A DNA stretch of 64,000 nt from Hyphomicrobiales bacterium (GCA_900472575.1 UCIV01000014.1:92682-156681), one strand, 5' to 3'; counted from the first letter of the stretch, positions 44,741 to 56,365 are shown. The notes: a model not told the origin generated them from the letters alone. Program-made: numbers and translations.

Positions 44741-46063
44741 TTAAGCGGCAATCGCCAGCTTCGGGCGAAGTCTTGAAATGTTGAACGGCGCAGGGTCGAC
44801 CAGCGTATCGCCAGCCATGACGATATCGGCCATCAGATGGCCGGCACCCGGTCCGATGCCGAACCCGTGGCCGGAGAAGCCCGAGGCGATGAAAAAACCC
44901 GGCGTCGACGGCACATCGCTGATCACCGGAACGGCATCCGGCGTCACATCCATCATGCCAGCCCATTCGTTGACGACACGCGCCTTGGCAAAGGCCGGAT
45001 AGGCGCGCGCTAGATTGGCGAGTGCCTTGCGATTGAAGGATTTCGTCGGCAGCGGATCGAGCGTACGGATCGTCTCGAAGGCCGTCTTTTCATCCAGCTG
45101 CCAGCGTCTAGGCATCACCAGCTCATCGACGAAGGATTTGCCGACACGCAATTTCAGCTCCCGCCATGTCTGCACGAAGGACGGCATGTATTCGAAGAAC
45201 AGGCGAAAACTGTCCGGCACGATATTGGCGATATTGGCATTGCGCAGCGCGACCGAATAATCACCATCCAGACGCTTTCTGTAGGCGAAGTCACCGGCGC
45301 CGACCGGCATGTCGGAAATGCCCTCGATACCTGTCACGCGGGCGACCGTGCCCATCACCTTCAGCTGCGGAAAATCGATGCCCATATTGCCGGCAAACAG
45401 CCGCGACCAGACACCGCCCGCCAGCACCACCGACGAGCAGGTGATCCGGCCACGTTCCGTCACGACGGCGGAGATCCGGCCGGCCGAACGTTCGACGCCA
45501 CGCGCAGCACATTGCGTCAGGATGTGAGCGCCGGCGCGTCTCGCCGCATTCGCCATGGCAACCGTCGCCAGTGCCGGTTCGGCCCGTCCATCGCTCGGCG
45601 TGTGCAGACCACCGATAAGACCGCCCGACGAACCCGGCAGCAGCGCCTCGGTCTGCGGGCCGGTCAGCATTTCGGAGTTCAGGCCGTAAGCCTTGCCCTT
45701 TTCATACCAGCCACCCCAGATTTCCATGTCGCGCTTGTTGTAGCAGAGATAGGTGATGCCGGTGCGCCGCCAGCCGGTTTCCTCGCCGGTGCGCTCGTTC
45801 ATCTGCGACCACAATCGAAGGCTTGCCATTGTCAGCGGAATTTCCGCCGGATCGCGGCCCATCTGGCGTGTCCAGCCCCAGTTGCGGGCCGATTGCTCGC
45901 CACCGATCACGCCCTTTTCGACCACCGCTACGGAGACACCGCGCTCCGCCAGCGTCAGCGCTGTGTTGATGCCGATAATACCGCCGCCGATGACGACGAC
46001 ATCGGCATGCGCCGGCAATTCGGCATCGCCTTGAAAGGGGGAAACGGGAATGGAGAGTGACAT
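44741..46063 (-). CDS. FAD-dependent amine/amino-acid oxidoreductase (DAO family)
   Basis: 440-aa flavoprotein with the dinucleotide-binding motif VVVIGGGIIGINTALTLAERG (about residues 22-42), the DAO-family segment VVEKGVIGGEQSARNWGWTRQMGRDP, and a C-terminal FAD-contact region FFIASGFSGHGFGIGPGAGHLMAD. Members include sarcosine oxidase, glycine oxidase and D-amino-acid dehydrogenase. It is the last gene of a leftward operon behind a peptide ABC transporter, 30 bp after the fused ATPase. It likely oxidises the imported or processed amine. Confidence 0.9.
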   Translation of the reverse strand: MSLSIPVSPFQGDAELPAHADVVVIGGGIIGINTALTLAERGVSVAVVEKGVIGGEQSARNWGWTRQMGRDPAEIPLTMASLRLWSQMNERTGEETGWRRTGITYLCYNKRDMEIWGGWYEKGKAYGLNSEMLTGPQTEALLPGSSGGLIGGLHTPSDGRAEPALATVAMANAARRAGAHILTQCAARGVERSAGRISAVVTERGRITCSSVVLAGGVWSRLFAGNMGIDFPQLKVMGTVARVTGIEGISDMPVGAGDFAYRKRLDGDYSVALRNANIANIVPDSFRLFFEYMPSFVQTWRELKLRVGKSFVDELVMPRRWQLDEKTAFETIRTLDPLPTKSFNRKALANLARAYPAFAKARVVNEWAGMMDVTPDAVPVISDVPSTPGFFIASGFSGHGFGIGPGAGHLMADIVMAGDTLVDPAPFNISRLRPKLAIAA

Positions 46064-46093
46064 GGCTTTTGCCTCAATGGTCTATTTGAAAAC

Positions 46094-47925
<1,832 letters not shown>

Positions 47926-47926
<1 letters not shown>

Positions 47927-48759
47927 CACTGCCCCCTGATCTTGCTGAATTTCGGATCGAGCCTGTCACGCAGGTCGTCACAGAAGGCATTGAGAATGAG
48001 GATCATCGCCGTCAGTGCAGCACAGGGCCAGACCAGCAGCATCGGCGCCTGCGCCAGTGTCGCGCGCCCGGTGCCGATCATCAGCCCGAGCGACGGCGCC
48101 GGCGGCAAAACGCCAAGTCCGAGGAAGGACAGGCCGGATTCGAGAACCACGGTCACTGCGACCGTGAACGAAAACTGGACGATCAGAGGACCAGCGATAT
48201 TCGGCAGGATGGTGGAAAACATAACCCGAGCGTTGCTCGCGCCCATGCTGCGCACGGCCTCGACATAATCCTGCGAACGGACGGACAGCACGCTGGCATG
48301 CGCGACGCGTGTAAAGCTCGGTACAAAGACGATCGCCAGCACCGGAATGAGCGTCACCGGCCCCGGCCCGTAAAGCGTCACAGCCAGCATGGCGAGCAGC
48401 AGCGGCGGAAAGCAGAGCACGATATCGATAATCCGCATCGCCAGCATTTCGGTCAGCCCGCGGGAATAACCGGCCAGAACACCGAGCGCCGTGCCGATGA
48501 AGCCCGCCAGAATGGCGGCGGCAAAGGCGACGATCAGCGAGTTTCTGAGCGCGAAGATAAGGCGGACGAGAATATCGCGCCCAAATTCATCCTGACCGAA
48601 CAGATGTGCGGCCGAGGGACCGGCAAAGCGGGCCGCAGTATCCATCAGCAACGGGTCCTGCAGCGGCAGAACGGGAGCGAGAAGACTGACGACGAGCAAC
48701 AGGGCCAGAAGATAGGCCGGGATCTGGCGTGGCGTGAATTTCAAGGAGGTTCCGGTCAT
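47926..48759 (-). CDS. Peptide ABC transporter permease (DppC type)
   Basis: 277-aa permease with the family motif HLFGQDEFGRDILVRLIFALR (about residues 52-72) and coupling loop RHASVLSVRSQDYVEAVRSMGASN-like segment (about 168-190). Its ATG overlaps the DppB stop by 4 bp and its stop overlaps the ATPase start. Part of a leftward five-gene operon. Confidence 0.92.
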
Positions 48760-49703
48760 TTGCGCACCCGCGGATCAGTCAGGCCGTAGAGAACGTCGAC
48801 CAGGAAGTTGAGGCCGATGAAAAGCGCCGAGATCACCAGAATGACGCCAGTCACGGTCGGATAGTCACGGGCATTGACGCCGCTGACCAGCATTCCCGAC
48901 AGCCCCGGCCAGTTGAACACATATTCGACAAGCACGGTGCCACCGAGCAGCGAGCCGATCTGCAGCGCGAAAATGGTGATGACGGGGATCAGCGCATTGC
49001 GAAGGATGTGGTGCAGTACGATACGGCGATCGCCCAACCCTTTTGCACGGGCGGTGCGCACATAATCGAGCGGCAGCACTTCCAGCGTCGAGGCACGGGT
49101 GATCCGGAAAACGATTGCAGCAAGACCGATCCCGATTGAAAGCGACGGCATCAGAAGCAGCAGCATGTGTTTGCCCGGCGCCTGCGAAAATGCCACGAAA
49201 CCGCCTGCCGGCGTCAGCTTCAGCATCTGCGAGAAGACGAGAATGAGAAGCGTACCGAGCACGAAAACCGGAATGCCTTGGGCAAAGCCCGCCACATAGG
49301 ATGCAGCCCGATCGAACGACTTGCCGGTGTGAAGTGCTGCATAGATACCGGCCGGAATTCCGATGACGAGGCTGATCAGCGCAGCAAGCCCGATCAGTTC
49401 CAGCGTACGCGGCAGCCGGCGCGCGATCTCCGCCGAAACGGAACTGTCGTCGACCATTGAACGCCCGAGATCGAAGGAGGCAAGGCCCTTCAGCTTCTCC
49501 ACATACTGCTCGACGATCGGGCGGTTCAGCCCGAGATCCTCGCGGATCATCTGCACGGTTGCCGGATCGGCCGAACCGCCATCCTGCGACAGAAGCAGTT
49601 CGACGGGGTCACCGGGAACGAAGTGGATGGACATGAAGACCAAAGTCACGATCACCCATAACATGATCAGACTGGCAATCCCGCGTCTCAGAAACCAGAA
49701 CAT
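48756..49703 (-). CDS. Peptide ABC transporter permease (DppB type)
   Basis: 315-aa permease beginning MFWFLRRGIASLIMLWVIVTLVFMSIHFVPGDPV, the usual DppB N-terminus, with membrane segments and the coupling loop LDYVRTARAKGLGDRRIVLHHIL (about residues 210-232). It follows the binding-protein gene after a 117-bp gap that contains a hairpin. AGGGGCT precedes its ATG. Confidence 0.92.
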   Translation of the reverse strand: MFWFLRRGIASLIMLWVIVTLVFMSIHFVPGDPVELLLSQDGGSADPATVQMIREDLGLNRPIVEQYVEKLKGLASFDLGRSMVDDSSVSAEIARRLPRTLELIGLAALISLVIGIPAGIYAALHTGKSFDRAASYVAGFAQGIPVFVLGTLLILVFSQMLKLTPAGGFVAFSQAPGKHMLLLLMPSLSIGIGLAAIVFRITRASTLEVLPLDYVRTARAKGLGDRRIVLHHILRNALIPVITIFALQIGSLLGGTVLVEYVFNWPGLSGMLVSGVNARDYPTVTGVILVISALFIGLNFLVDVLYGLTDPRVRK

Positions 49704-49772
49704 ATAGCCCCTATTCTCTTTTCGTCACGGCAAAGGCCGCCGCAATCATGCGACCAGAGCCAATGCCATTAC

Positions 49773-49805
49773 CGCTTCCACCTGCTTTTGACACAGGCGG
49801 AAGCG
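49773..49805 (-). other. Stem-loop after binding-protein gene
   Basis: CGCTTCCACCTG and CAGGCGGAAGCG (49794-49805) can pair with a single bulged A around a 9-nt loop. It lies 15 bp downstream of the binding-protein stop (leftward reading) and before the DppB-type gene, the same place as hairpins in two other importer operons here. Confidence 0.55.
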
Positions 49806-49820
49806 CTGGGGGAGATGGTG

Positions 49821-51350
49821 TCAGGCAAGCGCCAGCTTGTCGAACAGCGTTGCCGAGAACGGCGACATCTGGTCCGGCAGCAGTTCGAGATTGCCGACAG
49901 TCTTGTTGCGGGCAAAACCCGTCGCGCGATAAGCGAGGCCGCAGAAGCTGGTATTGTCGCAGACGAGCTTGTCGACTTCGGCATAAAGCGCGATACGCTT
50001 GGCCTCGTCGCCTTCCTGGCGACCGCGCTGCAAGAGGTCGGAAAGGCCCGGAACCTCGAAATTGCGGCTGCGAAGGAAGGTCTGGGTCAGCGACGGATCG
50101 ATGACCGTTGCTGCCGCATCCGGATCGAGCGTGTCGATACCTATGCCCTGAACCGCAAAATCTCCGATGCCGCGATTGCCCATCGTTACACGGGTTGCCC
50201 AGTCCGGCATGGTCAGGTTCACCTTGATGCCGATTTCGGCCAGATGCGACTGGACCAGCACGGCAATGCCGGAATGCATCGTGTATTGCGAGGTGGCCAG
50301 AAGCGAGACCTCAAGACCGTTCTCGTGGCCGGCCTCCTTCAGCAGGGCCTTTGCCTTTGCCGGGTCGTAAGACCAGTAATTGGCCAGTTCCTTGTTGTAA
50401 TAGGGCGAGACCGACGGGCGGGGAACGCCGGCAAGCGGAGCACCACGGCCATAGAAGACGGTGTTGACGATTTCCTCGCGGCGAATGCCGAAGGCAACAG
50501 CCTGGCGCAGCTTCGGATCCTTGAACACGCCTGAACCGTTGAAGCTCAGATACATGAACGCACCGGAGGCCATAGCGTCGAGCTTCAGATTGGAGTCCTT
50601 GTCGATCGTGTCCATCGCGCTCCACGGCACGTAATCGATCAGGTCGACATCGCCGGCAGTGAGTGCCGCAACGCGCAGGTTCTCGTCCGCGTAAGGGGTG
50701 ATCTGCACATCCTTGAAGGAGGGCAGGCCTTCCTTGAAATAATGTTCCGAGGCGGTGAGCGAGATGCCTACGCCCTTTTCGGCGGAAACGATGGTGAAGG
50801 GTCCGGCACCGATGCCCTGTTCCTGGGCGTCGGTGGAACCGGCCGCAATGATGGCGAGGAAGGGATAGGCCATGACGGAGGGAATGGTCACGTCAGGCGC
50901 CTTGGTAACCAGCTTGAAGTTGCGGTCGTCGACAATCTCGATCGAGGCGATCTGGGTCACCGGATCGCGCATATAGGCGCCGGAGCCCTCGGCTGCGATC
51001 TTTTCCAGCGTCCACTTCACGTCGGCCGAGGTGACCGGCTGGCCGTTGGAGAATTTCACATCCTTGAGCACGAATGCCCAGGTCAGATCATTCTCCCGCG
51101 TCCAGCTTTCCGCCAGTTCGCCGACCAGTTGCCCTTTCGCATCATAGGTGACGAGATTGCGGTTGATCAGCGCCGAAACGAGCTGCCCCGCATAACCGAC
51201 ATTGATCCAAGGGCGGAAATGCGACGGATAGGTGGACAGACCGATCCGCAATGTCTTGGCTGCCGGAGCAGCAAGAAGCTGACTGGGAAGTGCTGCGGCG
51301 GCGCTGGATATGGCGAGATATTTCAGGAGATCTCGGCGATTAACAATCAT
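49821..51350 (-). CDS. Peptide-type ABC transporter substrate-binding protein, Tat-exported
   Basis: 509-aa SBP family 5 protein. The ATG at 51350, after GAGGGAA, gives a twin-arginine signal (NRRDLLKYLAISS, residues 4-16) with cleavage near LAAPAA. The longer open frame would bury it. SBP_5 features include NGQPVTSADVKWTLEKIAA and the region around GVPRPSVSPYYN. First gene of the leftward transporter-oxidase operon, divergent from hyuA. The hydantoinase neighbours suggest a cyclic amide, oxoproline-like or N-substituted amino acid ligand (inference). Confidence 0.92.
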   Translation of the reverse strand: MIVNRRDLLKYLAISSAAAALPSQLLAAPAAKTLRIGLSTYPSHFRPWINVGYAGQLVSALINRNLVTYDAKGQLVGELAESWTRENDLTWAFVLKDVKFSNGQPVTSADVKWTLEKIAAEGSGAYMRDPVTQIASIEIVDDRNFKLVTKAPDVTIPSVMAYPFLAIIAAGSTDAQEQGIGAGPFTIVSAEKGVGISLTASEHYFKEGLPSFKDVQITPYADENLRVAALTAGDVDLIDYVPWSAMDTIDKDSNLKLDAMASGAFMYLSFNGSGVFKDPKLRQAVAFGIRREEIVNTVFYGRGAPLAGVPRPSVSPYYNKELANYWSYDPAKAKALLKEAGHENGLEVSLLATSQYTMHSGIAVLVQSHLAEIGIKVNLTMPDWATRVTMGNRGIGDFAVQGIGIDTLDPDAAATVIDPSLTQTFLRSRNFEVPGLSDLLQRGRQEGDEAKRIALYAEVDKLVCDNTSFCGLAYRATGFARNKTVGNLELLPDQMSPFSATLFDKLALA

Positions 51351-51580
51351 AGCAGTTCCCTCTTTTATGATCTGTCTGTTTCTGGCTTCAAGGCACGCGC
51401 GCATGTCTTCATGCTTTCGCAGATGCCTTGCTATCAAGCATCAACCTGTCTTGCCGCGCTCCCTGCACCATCCATTCCACCCGATGACGAAGCTGCGGCA
51501 TTGAGAAAATCCGAAAGGCTTGCGGCCAATGGTTTCTGTTGGCTCAAGCTAAGGACCAGAAATGAAAATCGTCAAGCGCA

Positions 51581-51721
51581 ATTCCAATAAAAGGGCCAAA
51601 TAATTATCAATGATCCGATTATAGGAATATAACGGACCAATTACAGCTGACACTCATCAAAAATATCCACTTTATTCCGTTAATCGGACCATAAAATATT
51701 TGATGGTCCATTTATTGGAAT
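51581..51721. promoter_or_regulatory. Array of four related 18-bp boxes at 31-bp register (candidate IclR sites)
   Basis: Four 18-bp boxes fit ATTCC-NWTAAWN-GGRYCA: 51581-51598 (plus), 51611-51628 (minus), 51674-51691 (plus) and 51704-51721 (minus). Their 13-bp cores (TCCR-N5-YGGA-like) begin at 51583, 51614, 51676 and 51707, that is offsets of 31, 62 and 31 bp, about three and six helical turns. The 51645 position in the register has no box. The last box ends 4 bp before a TTGACA -35 element. The linked IclR regulator at 55619-56365 is the likely binder. Confidence 0.6.
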
Positions 51722-51725
51722 TTAG

Positions 51726-51754
51726 TTGACAGTTTTTTTCTTCGGTTCTTACAT
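51726..51754 (+). promoter_or_regulatory. Candidate sigma-70 promoter of hyuAB-iclR operon
   Basis: TTGACA (51726-51731) is a perfect -35 hexamer; TTACAT (51749-51754) 17 bp later is a plausible weak -10. It sits directly downstream of the fourth regulatory box and about 50 bp ahead of hyuA. Weak -10 plus adjacent box fits activator control, but repression is also possible. Confidence 0.5.
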
Positions 51755-51801
51755 GAAGCCACCTCGGGGCAACACGGCCTCAAAACAAGAAGGGGAACTT
51801 C

Positions 51802-53853
51802 ATGGTCTGGCGCATTGGCGTGGATTCCGGCGGTACGTTTACCGATGTATGTCTGTTTGAAGAGACCACCGGCGAGGTGAAGATCTGGAAAGTCTCGTCC
51901 ACTCCGGACGATCCGTCCCGCGGTATCACGCAAGGGGTGGAAGAAGGTATCCGCGAGGTCGGAACCACCGCTGCCGATGTTGCCTTCCTCGGCCACGGCA
52001 CGACCGTTGCCACCAACGCGCTCATTCAGGGCCGTGGCGTCGAGACCGGCCTGATTACCACCGACGGTTTCCGCGATCTTCTCGAAATCGGCCGCCAGAA
52101 GCGCCCCGACCTCTACGATATCCAGGCCGACAAGCCCGATACGCTGGTCAGCCGCGATCTGCGCATCGGCGTCAAGGAGCGCGTCCTGTCGAATGGCGAA
52201 ACAGAAACCTCGCTCGACGAGGAAGAATTTCGCGCGGCCGTTCGCGAGCTGAAGAAGGCCGGCGTCAAGTCGGTCGCCGTCTGCTTCCTCTACAGCTTTT
52301 TGAATTCCGAACATGAGGCAATCGCCGGCCGCATCCTCGAGGAAGAGTTCCCGGAAGCCTTCTCCGCACTGTCGCACAGAATAGCCCCGGAATTCCGCGA
52401 GTTCGAGCGCCTGTCGACCACAGTCGTCAATGCCTATCTCGGCCCGGTGATGAAGGGTTATGTCAATGCACTCAGCGGCAAGCTGAAAGACCTCGGCATT
52501 TCCGTCGCCCCGCAGCTGACGCAGTCCAACGGCGGCGTCATCGGTTTTGATGCGGCAGCCGATCTGCCGGTCCGCACCGTGCTTTCCGGCCCGAGCACCG
52601 GCGTCGTCGCCGCACAGGCGATCGGCCGCATGACCGGTATCGAGAACCTGATCACCTTCGATATGGGCGGCACGTCGAGTGACGTGGCGCTTTTGGCCGG
52701 CGGCAAATGCCAGGTCGTCAACGAATCCGTCGTGCACGGTTATCCGATCAAGGCGCCGATGCTCGACATCCACACGGTCGGCGCCGGCGGCGGTTCGATC
52801 GCCTATGTCGACAATGGCGGCTTCCTCAAGGTCGGCCCTCGCAGCGCCGGTGCCAATCCCGGCCCCTCCTGCTACGGTCTCGGAAACCCGGAACCGACGG
52901 TGACGGACGCCAACGTGCTTCTGCAGACGCAGAACCCGAAATACCTGCTGAACGGCCGGATGAAGATCGATCAGGAACTTTCGCGCGCGGCCATTCAGAC
53001 GCTGGCCGACAAGCTCGGCATGGGCGTTCTGGAAACGGCAAACGGCATTCTCGATATCGTCGCCGCCAACATGGCCAAGGCCATCCGCGTCATCAGCGTG
53101 CAGCGCGGCCACGATCCGCGCGAATACACCATGGTTGCCTTCGGTGGTGCCGGTCCGGTTCACGCCGCGCGTCTGGCAAAAGAACTCGGCATGAAGCGCA
53201 TCCTCATTCCCCGCACGCCCGGCGTCCTTTGCGCCCTCGGCCTGCTGATGACCGACCTGCGCACGGACTTCTCCTCCACTCAGCTGACCCGTCTCGACGA
53301 GGCAAGCGCTGACGGCATCGGTGAAATCTACGCAGCCCTCGAGGCCAAAGCCTATGCCTGGTTTGAGAGCGAAGGCATTGCCCCGCTGGCGCAGCAGATC
53401 GCCCGCACGGTCGATGTCCGTTACGCCGGCCAGAACTACGAGATCTCCGTCCCGGTCCCGGCAGGTCCGGTCACCGCCGCAACCTTTGCTGCGATCGAGG
53501 AAGCCTTCCTCAACGCCCATCGCCAGCTCTACGGCTTCATCGCCGAAGGTGAGCCGGTGCAGATGGTGACCTTCCGCCTGGCCGCAAGCGGCCTTGTCGA
53601 AAAGGCACAGTTCCAGCCGGCAGAAATCGAAGGCCCGGATTCCTCTGCGGCGATCACCGGCTCGCGCGAGGTCTGGATGATGGAAGCCGGCGGTTTCGTC
53701 ACCGCGACGCTTTATGACCGCGCCAGGCTGAAAGCCGGCAACGTCGTCCAAGGCCCCGCGATCATCGACCAGATGGATACCACCACCGTCGTGCTGATGG
53801 ATACGACCGCGACCGTCGATGCCTATCTCAATCTCATGCTTGAGGCGAAGTGA
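51802..53853 (+). CDS. hyuA: Hydantoinase/oxoprolinase subunit A (HyuA family)
   Basis: 683-aa ATP-dependent hydantoinase/5-oxoprolinase alpha subunit of the actin-like ATPase fold. The N-terminal GVDSGGTFTDVCLFEE (about residues 5-20) and GHGTTVATNALIQGRG (about 64-79), then the second phosphate loop ITFDMGGTSSDVALLAGG (about 285-302), mark the family. With HyuB it opens a cyclic amide (5-oxoproline, hydantoin or N-methylhydantoin) using ATP. AGAAGGGGAA precedes the ATG and the stop overlaps the HyuB start. Cytoplasmic. Confidence 0.92.
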   Translation: MVWRIGVDSGGTFTDVCLFEETTGEVKIWKVSSTPDDPSRGITQGVEEGIREVGTTAADVAFLGHGTTVATNALIQGRGVETGLITTDGFRDLLEIGRQKRPDLYDIQADKPDTLVSRDLRIGVKERVLSNGETETSLDEEEFRAAVRELKKAGVKSVAVCFLYSFLNSEHEAIAGRILEEEFPEAFSALSHRIAPEFREFERLSTTVVNAYLGPVMKGYVNALSGKLKDLGISVAPQLTQSNGGVIGFDAAADLPVRTVLSGPSTGVVAAQAIGRMTGIENLITFDMGGTSSDVALLAGGKCQVVNESVVHGYPIKAPMLDIHTVGAGGGSIAYVDNGGFLKVGPRSAGANPGPSCYGLGNPEPTVTDANVLLQTQNPKYLLNGRMKIDQELSRAAIQTLADKLGMGVLETANGILDIVAANMAKAIRVISVQRGHDPREYTMVAFGGAGPVHAARLAKELGMKRILIPRTPGVLCALGLLMTDLRTDFSSTQLTRLDEASADGIGEIYAALEAKAYAWFESEGIAPLAQQIARTVDVRYAGQNYEISVPVPAGPVTAATFAAIEEAFLNAHRQLYGFIAEGEPVQMVTFRLAASGLVEKAQFQPAEIEGPDSSAAITGSREVWMMEAGGFVTATLYDRARLKAGNVVQGPAIIDQMDTTTVVLMDTTATVDAYLNLMLEAK

Positions 53854-55493
53854 TGCTGAACGTCAATCAGGAACAAACCACGGCCATCAACCCGATTACC
53901 GTTGAAGTGATTGCCAGCGCTTTTGCTTCGACCGTCGAGGAAATGGGCGAAGCGCTCGTCCGCGCCAGCTATTCCACCAATATCAAGGAGCGGCGCGACT
54001 GCTCGACGGCGCTCTTCGATGCCAATGGCGCAATGTTGTGCCAGGCCGAGCACATCCCCATGCATCTCGGCAGCTTCATCGGCTTCATTCCCTATGTGAT
54101 GAAGACGCCGGGTCTGGAAAACATCAAGCCCGGCGACATCTTCATCGGCAACGACGCCTATGAAGGCGGCGGCACCCACCTGCCCGATATCGTCATGGCG
54201 TCGCCGATTTTCGTCGAGAACCGGCTTGTCGCATGGGCCATCAACACCGCCCACCATTCCGACTTCGCCGATCGCGGCCACGCCCATATCTACCAGGAGG
54301 GGCTGCGCATTCCGCCGGTCCGACTCTACAGGGAAGGCGTGTTGCAGGAAGATATCCAGCGCCTCTTCCTGCTCAACTGCCAGGTTCCGCATGAGCGCGT
54401 TTCCGACCTTCGCGCCCAGATGGCGGCAAACCGCCTCGGCATCACCCGTCTCAACGAACTCTGCGAGAAATACGGTCTCGACACGGTTCTCGCCGCAGGT
54501 GCGGAGTTGATGAACTATGCAGAGCGCAAAATGCGCCTCGGCATTGCCTCCATCCCAGACGGCACCTATTCCTTCAAGGATCGTTTCGACAGCGAAGCGC
54601 TTGTGGGCGAGCTGGAATTCGGCGTGACGATCGAGGTCAGGGGCGATGAAATGCATCTCGATTTCGTCAGCCCGCCGCAGGTCCGCGCCGGCCTCAACGT
54701 CGTCTATACCGCGCTTCTGGCCACCGTCTATTACGCGGTAAAGTCGATCGTCGATCCGACCATCCTGCCGAATGCCGGCCTTGCCCGCCCGATCCATGTA
54801 ACGGCGGAGGAAGGCAGCCTGCTGCGTTGCGGCCATCCGGCAGCCGTCGATGGCCGCATCACCGCCTGCCAGCGTGTCGTCGATCTGGTCCACGGCGCCT
54901 TCGCCCAGGTCATCCCGCACCGGGTCACCGCCGCCTCCAACGGCTCTGTCGGCGTCGCGAGCTTCAACGGCACAAGGCCCGACAAAAGCCTCTGGGTCTA
55001 TCTCGAAACCATCGGCGGCGGTTCCGGCGCGCGCTGGAACAAGGATGGCCTGGATGGCGTGCATGTGCACATGACCAATACCTCCAACCTGCCCGTCGAA
55101 GCGCTGGAGAACGAATACCCGATCACGCTTCTGCGTTATGAACTGGTGGATGGTTCCGGTGGTGCCGGCACGTTCCGCGGCGGCATGGGCCTTCGCCGTG
55201 TCTATCGGGCTGAAGACGATTGCCGCGTGCAGGTCATGGGCTCCCGCCTGATCTCCGCCCCCTGGGGCATCGATGGCGGTCTCGAAGGCGCACGCGGCTA
55301 CTTCTCGCTGAACGGCAACCGCGACGTCTTCGTCGATGGTTCTGTCGATCTCAAGGCCGGTGACCTCCTTGAAATCGTCACGCCCGGCGCCGGTGGCTAC
55401 GGAGCCCCCGCCGGCCGCGGAAAGACCGAAGTCGAACGCGACGTGCGTGAGGGACGTCTGACCGTAGGCGAAGCCGCATCGCTTTACAGCTGA
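53853..55493 (+). CDS. hyuB: Hydantoinase/oxoprolinase subunit B (HyuB family)
   Basis: 546-aa beta subunit. The family pattern includes EEMGEALVRASYSTNIKERRDCSTALFD, HIPMHLGSF, PGDIFIGNDAYEGGGTHLPDI and the C-terminal GGSGARWNKDGLDGVH and RGGMGLRRVYR segments. These contain the metal-binding and active-site residues of the carboxylase/hydrolase half. Its ATG overlaps the HyuA stop (TGATG); a GTG one codon earlier is also in frame. It acts only with HyuA. Confidence 0.92.
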   Translation: MLNVNQEQTTAINPITVEVIASAFASTVEEMGEALVRASYSTNIKERRDCSTALFDANGAMLCQAEHIPMHLGSFIGFIPYVMKTPGLENIKPGDIFIGNDAYEGGGTHLPDIVMASPIFVENRLVAWAINTAHHSDFADRGHAHIYQEGLRIPPVRLYREGVLQEDIQRLFLLNCQVPHERVSDLRAQMAANRLGITRLNELCEKYGLDTVLAAGAELMNYAERKMRLGIASIPDGTYSFKDRFDSEALVGELEFGVTIEVRGDEMHLDFVSPPQVRAGLNVVYTALLATVYYAVKSIVDPTILPNAGLARPIHVTAEEGSLLRCGHPAAVDGRITACQRVVDLVHGAFAQVIPHRVTAASNGSVGVASFNGTRPDKSLWVYLETIGGGSGARWNKDGLDGVHVHMTNTSNLPVEALENEYPITLLRYELVDGSGGAGTFRGGMGLRRVYRAEDDCRVQVMGSRLISAPWGIDGGLEGARGYFSLNGNRDVFVDGSVDLKAGDLLEIVTPGAGGYGAPAGRGKTEVERDVREGRLTVGEAASLYS

Positions 55494-55507
55494 CCTCGCC
55501 TCGGTTG

Positions 55508-55546
55508 CGTTTCACCCGGAATTGACAAGCCGGGTGGAAACGTTTC
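55508..55546 (+). other. Hairpin plus 10-bp palindrome between hyuB and iclR
   Basis: CGTTTCACCCGG (55508-55519) and CCGGGTGGAAACG (55530-55542) pair with one bulge around a 10-nt loop. The right arm continues into the perfect palindrome GAAACGTTTC (55537-55546). There is no T-run. It may separate expression of hyuAB from the regulator gene or be a binding site. Confidence 0.4.
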
Positions 55547-55618
55547 ACAGCTTGAACCCGTATCGGCCTGCACTGTCGAAGAATTGCAGGCCGATACATC
55601 GCCTTTGGAGGACGTTGA

Positions 55619-56365
55619 TTGAGCGTTGAAAAGAAATCGTCGAGCAACGTCATGCGCGCAGCCGAAATCCTCATGGCGCTTGGCGATGCAAATCCTCCAG
55701 GGCTGACCCTATCCGACCTCGCGACGCAGCTGGACGATGCCAAATCCGCCGTTCACCGGGCGCTTGTCGCACTCGGTCAGTTCGGCCTTGTCGAGCAATC
55801 CGGGCGACGCGGCGCCTACCGCCTTGGTCCCGGCATCTATGCGCTGGCCAACAAGTCGCACAGCATCAACGACATGGTGAACTTTTATCGCCCTGCGCTG
55901 ATCAGCATCAGCGCCGAAACCGGGCTGTCGAGCTACCTCATGGTGCGCTCGGGGCTGGATTCCGTCTGTCTTGATTTTGCCCTCGGCACCCTTCCCATGC
56001 AGGCGCTCTTCGAGGGTGTCGGAGGCCGCCTGCCGCTCGGCGTCGGCCTGGGTGGCGTCTGCGTCCTGGCGCAGATGGACGAAGCCGCCCGCGACCGGAT
56101 CATCGAGATCAATGCCGAACGTTACGGGCCGTGGGGTGTGGACGTCGATACCGTGATGCAGGAAATCACCATGCTGAAGACTGAAGGCTATGTCTTCGGC
56201 ACGCGCAAACATGGCGGCGGCGGCGAGATCAAGACGATCGCCTTCCCTGCCGAAAAGGCAAACACCTTCAACAGCCAGGCCGCGATCTCGCTTCTTTTGC
56301 CGAATGACACAGGTATTGCCGATCTTAAAGCGCTGATGAGAAGCCTGCAAAGACATCTGGACTAA
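55619..56365 (+). CDS. IclR-family transcriptional regulator
   Basis: 248-aa regulator. N-terminal winged helix (about residues 8-70, with LTLSDLATQLDDAKSAVHRALVALGQFGLV) and a C-terminal GAF-like effector domain (about 80-245). The start is TTG 55619 with TTGGAGGAC upstream; an internal ATG at 55649 would lose part of the helix-turn-helix lead. It follows hyuB by 125 bp and probably regulates hyuAB and the divergent transporter operon through the phased boxes at 51581-51721. Confidence 0.9.
   Translation: MSVEKKSSSNVMRAAEILMALGDANPPGLTLSDLATQLDDAKSAVHRALVALGQFGLVEQSGRRGAYRLGPGIYALANKSHSINDMVNFYRPALISISAETGLSSYLMVRSGLDSVCLDFALGTLPMQALFEGVGGRLPLGVGLGGVCVLAQMDEAARDRIIEINAERYGPWGVDVDTVMQEITMLKTEGYVFGTRKHGGGGEIKTIAFPAEKANTFNSQAAISLLLPNDTGIADLKALMRSLQRHLD

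Noticed and set aside
51712..53751. A 679-codon open frame on the minus strand opposite hyuA
   Set aside because: It is antisense to a clear HyuA gene and arises from codon bias in high-GC DNA; no family resemblance.
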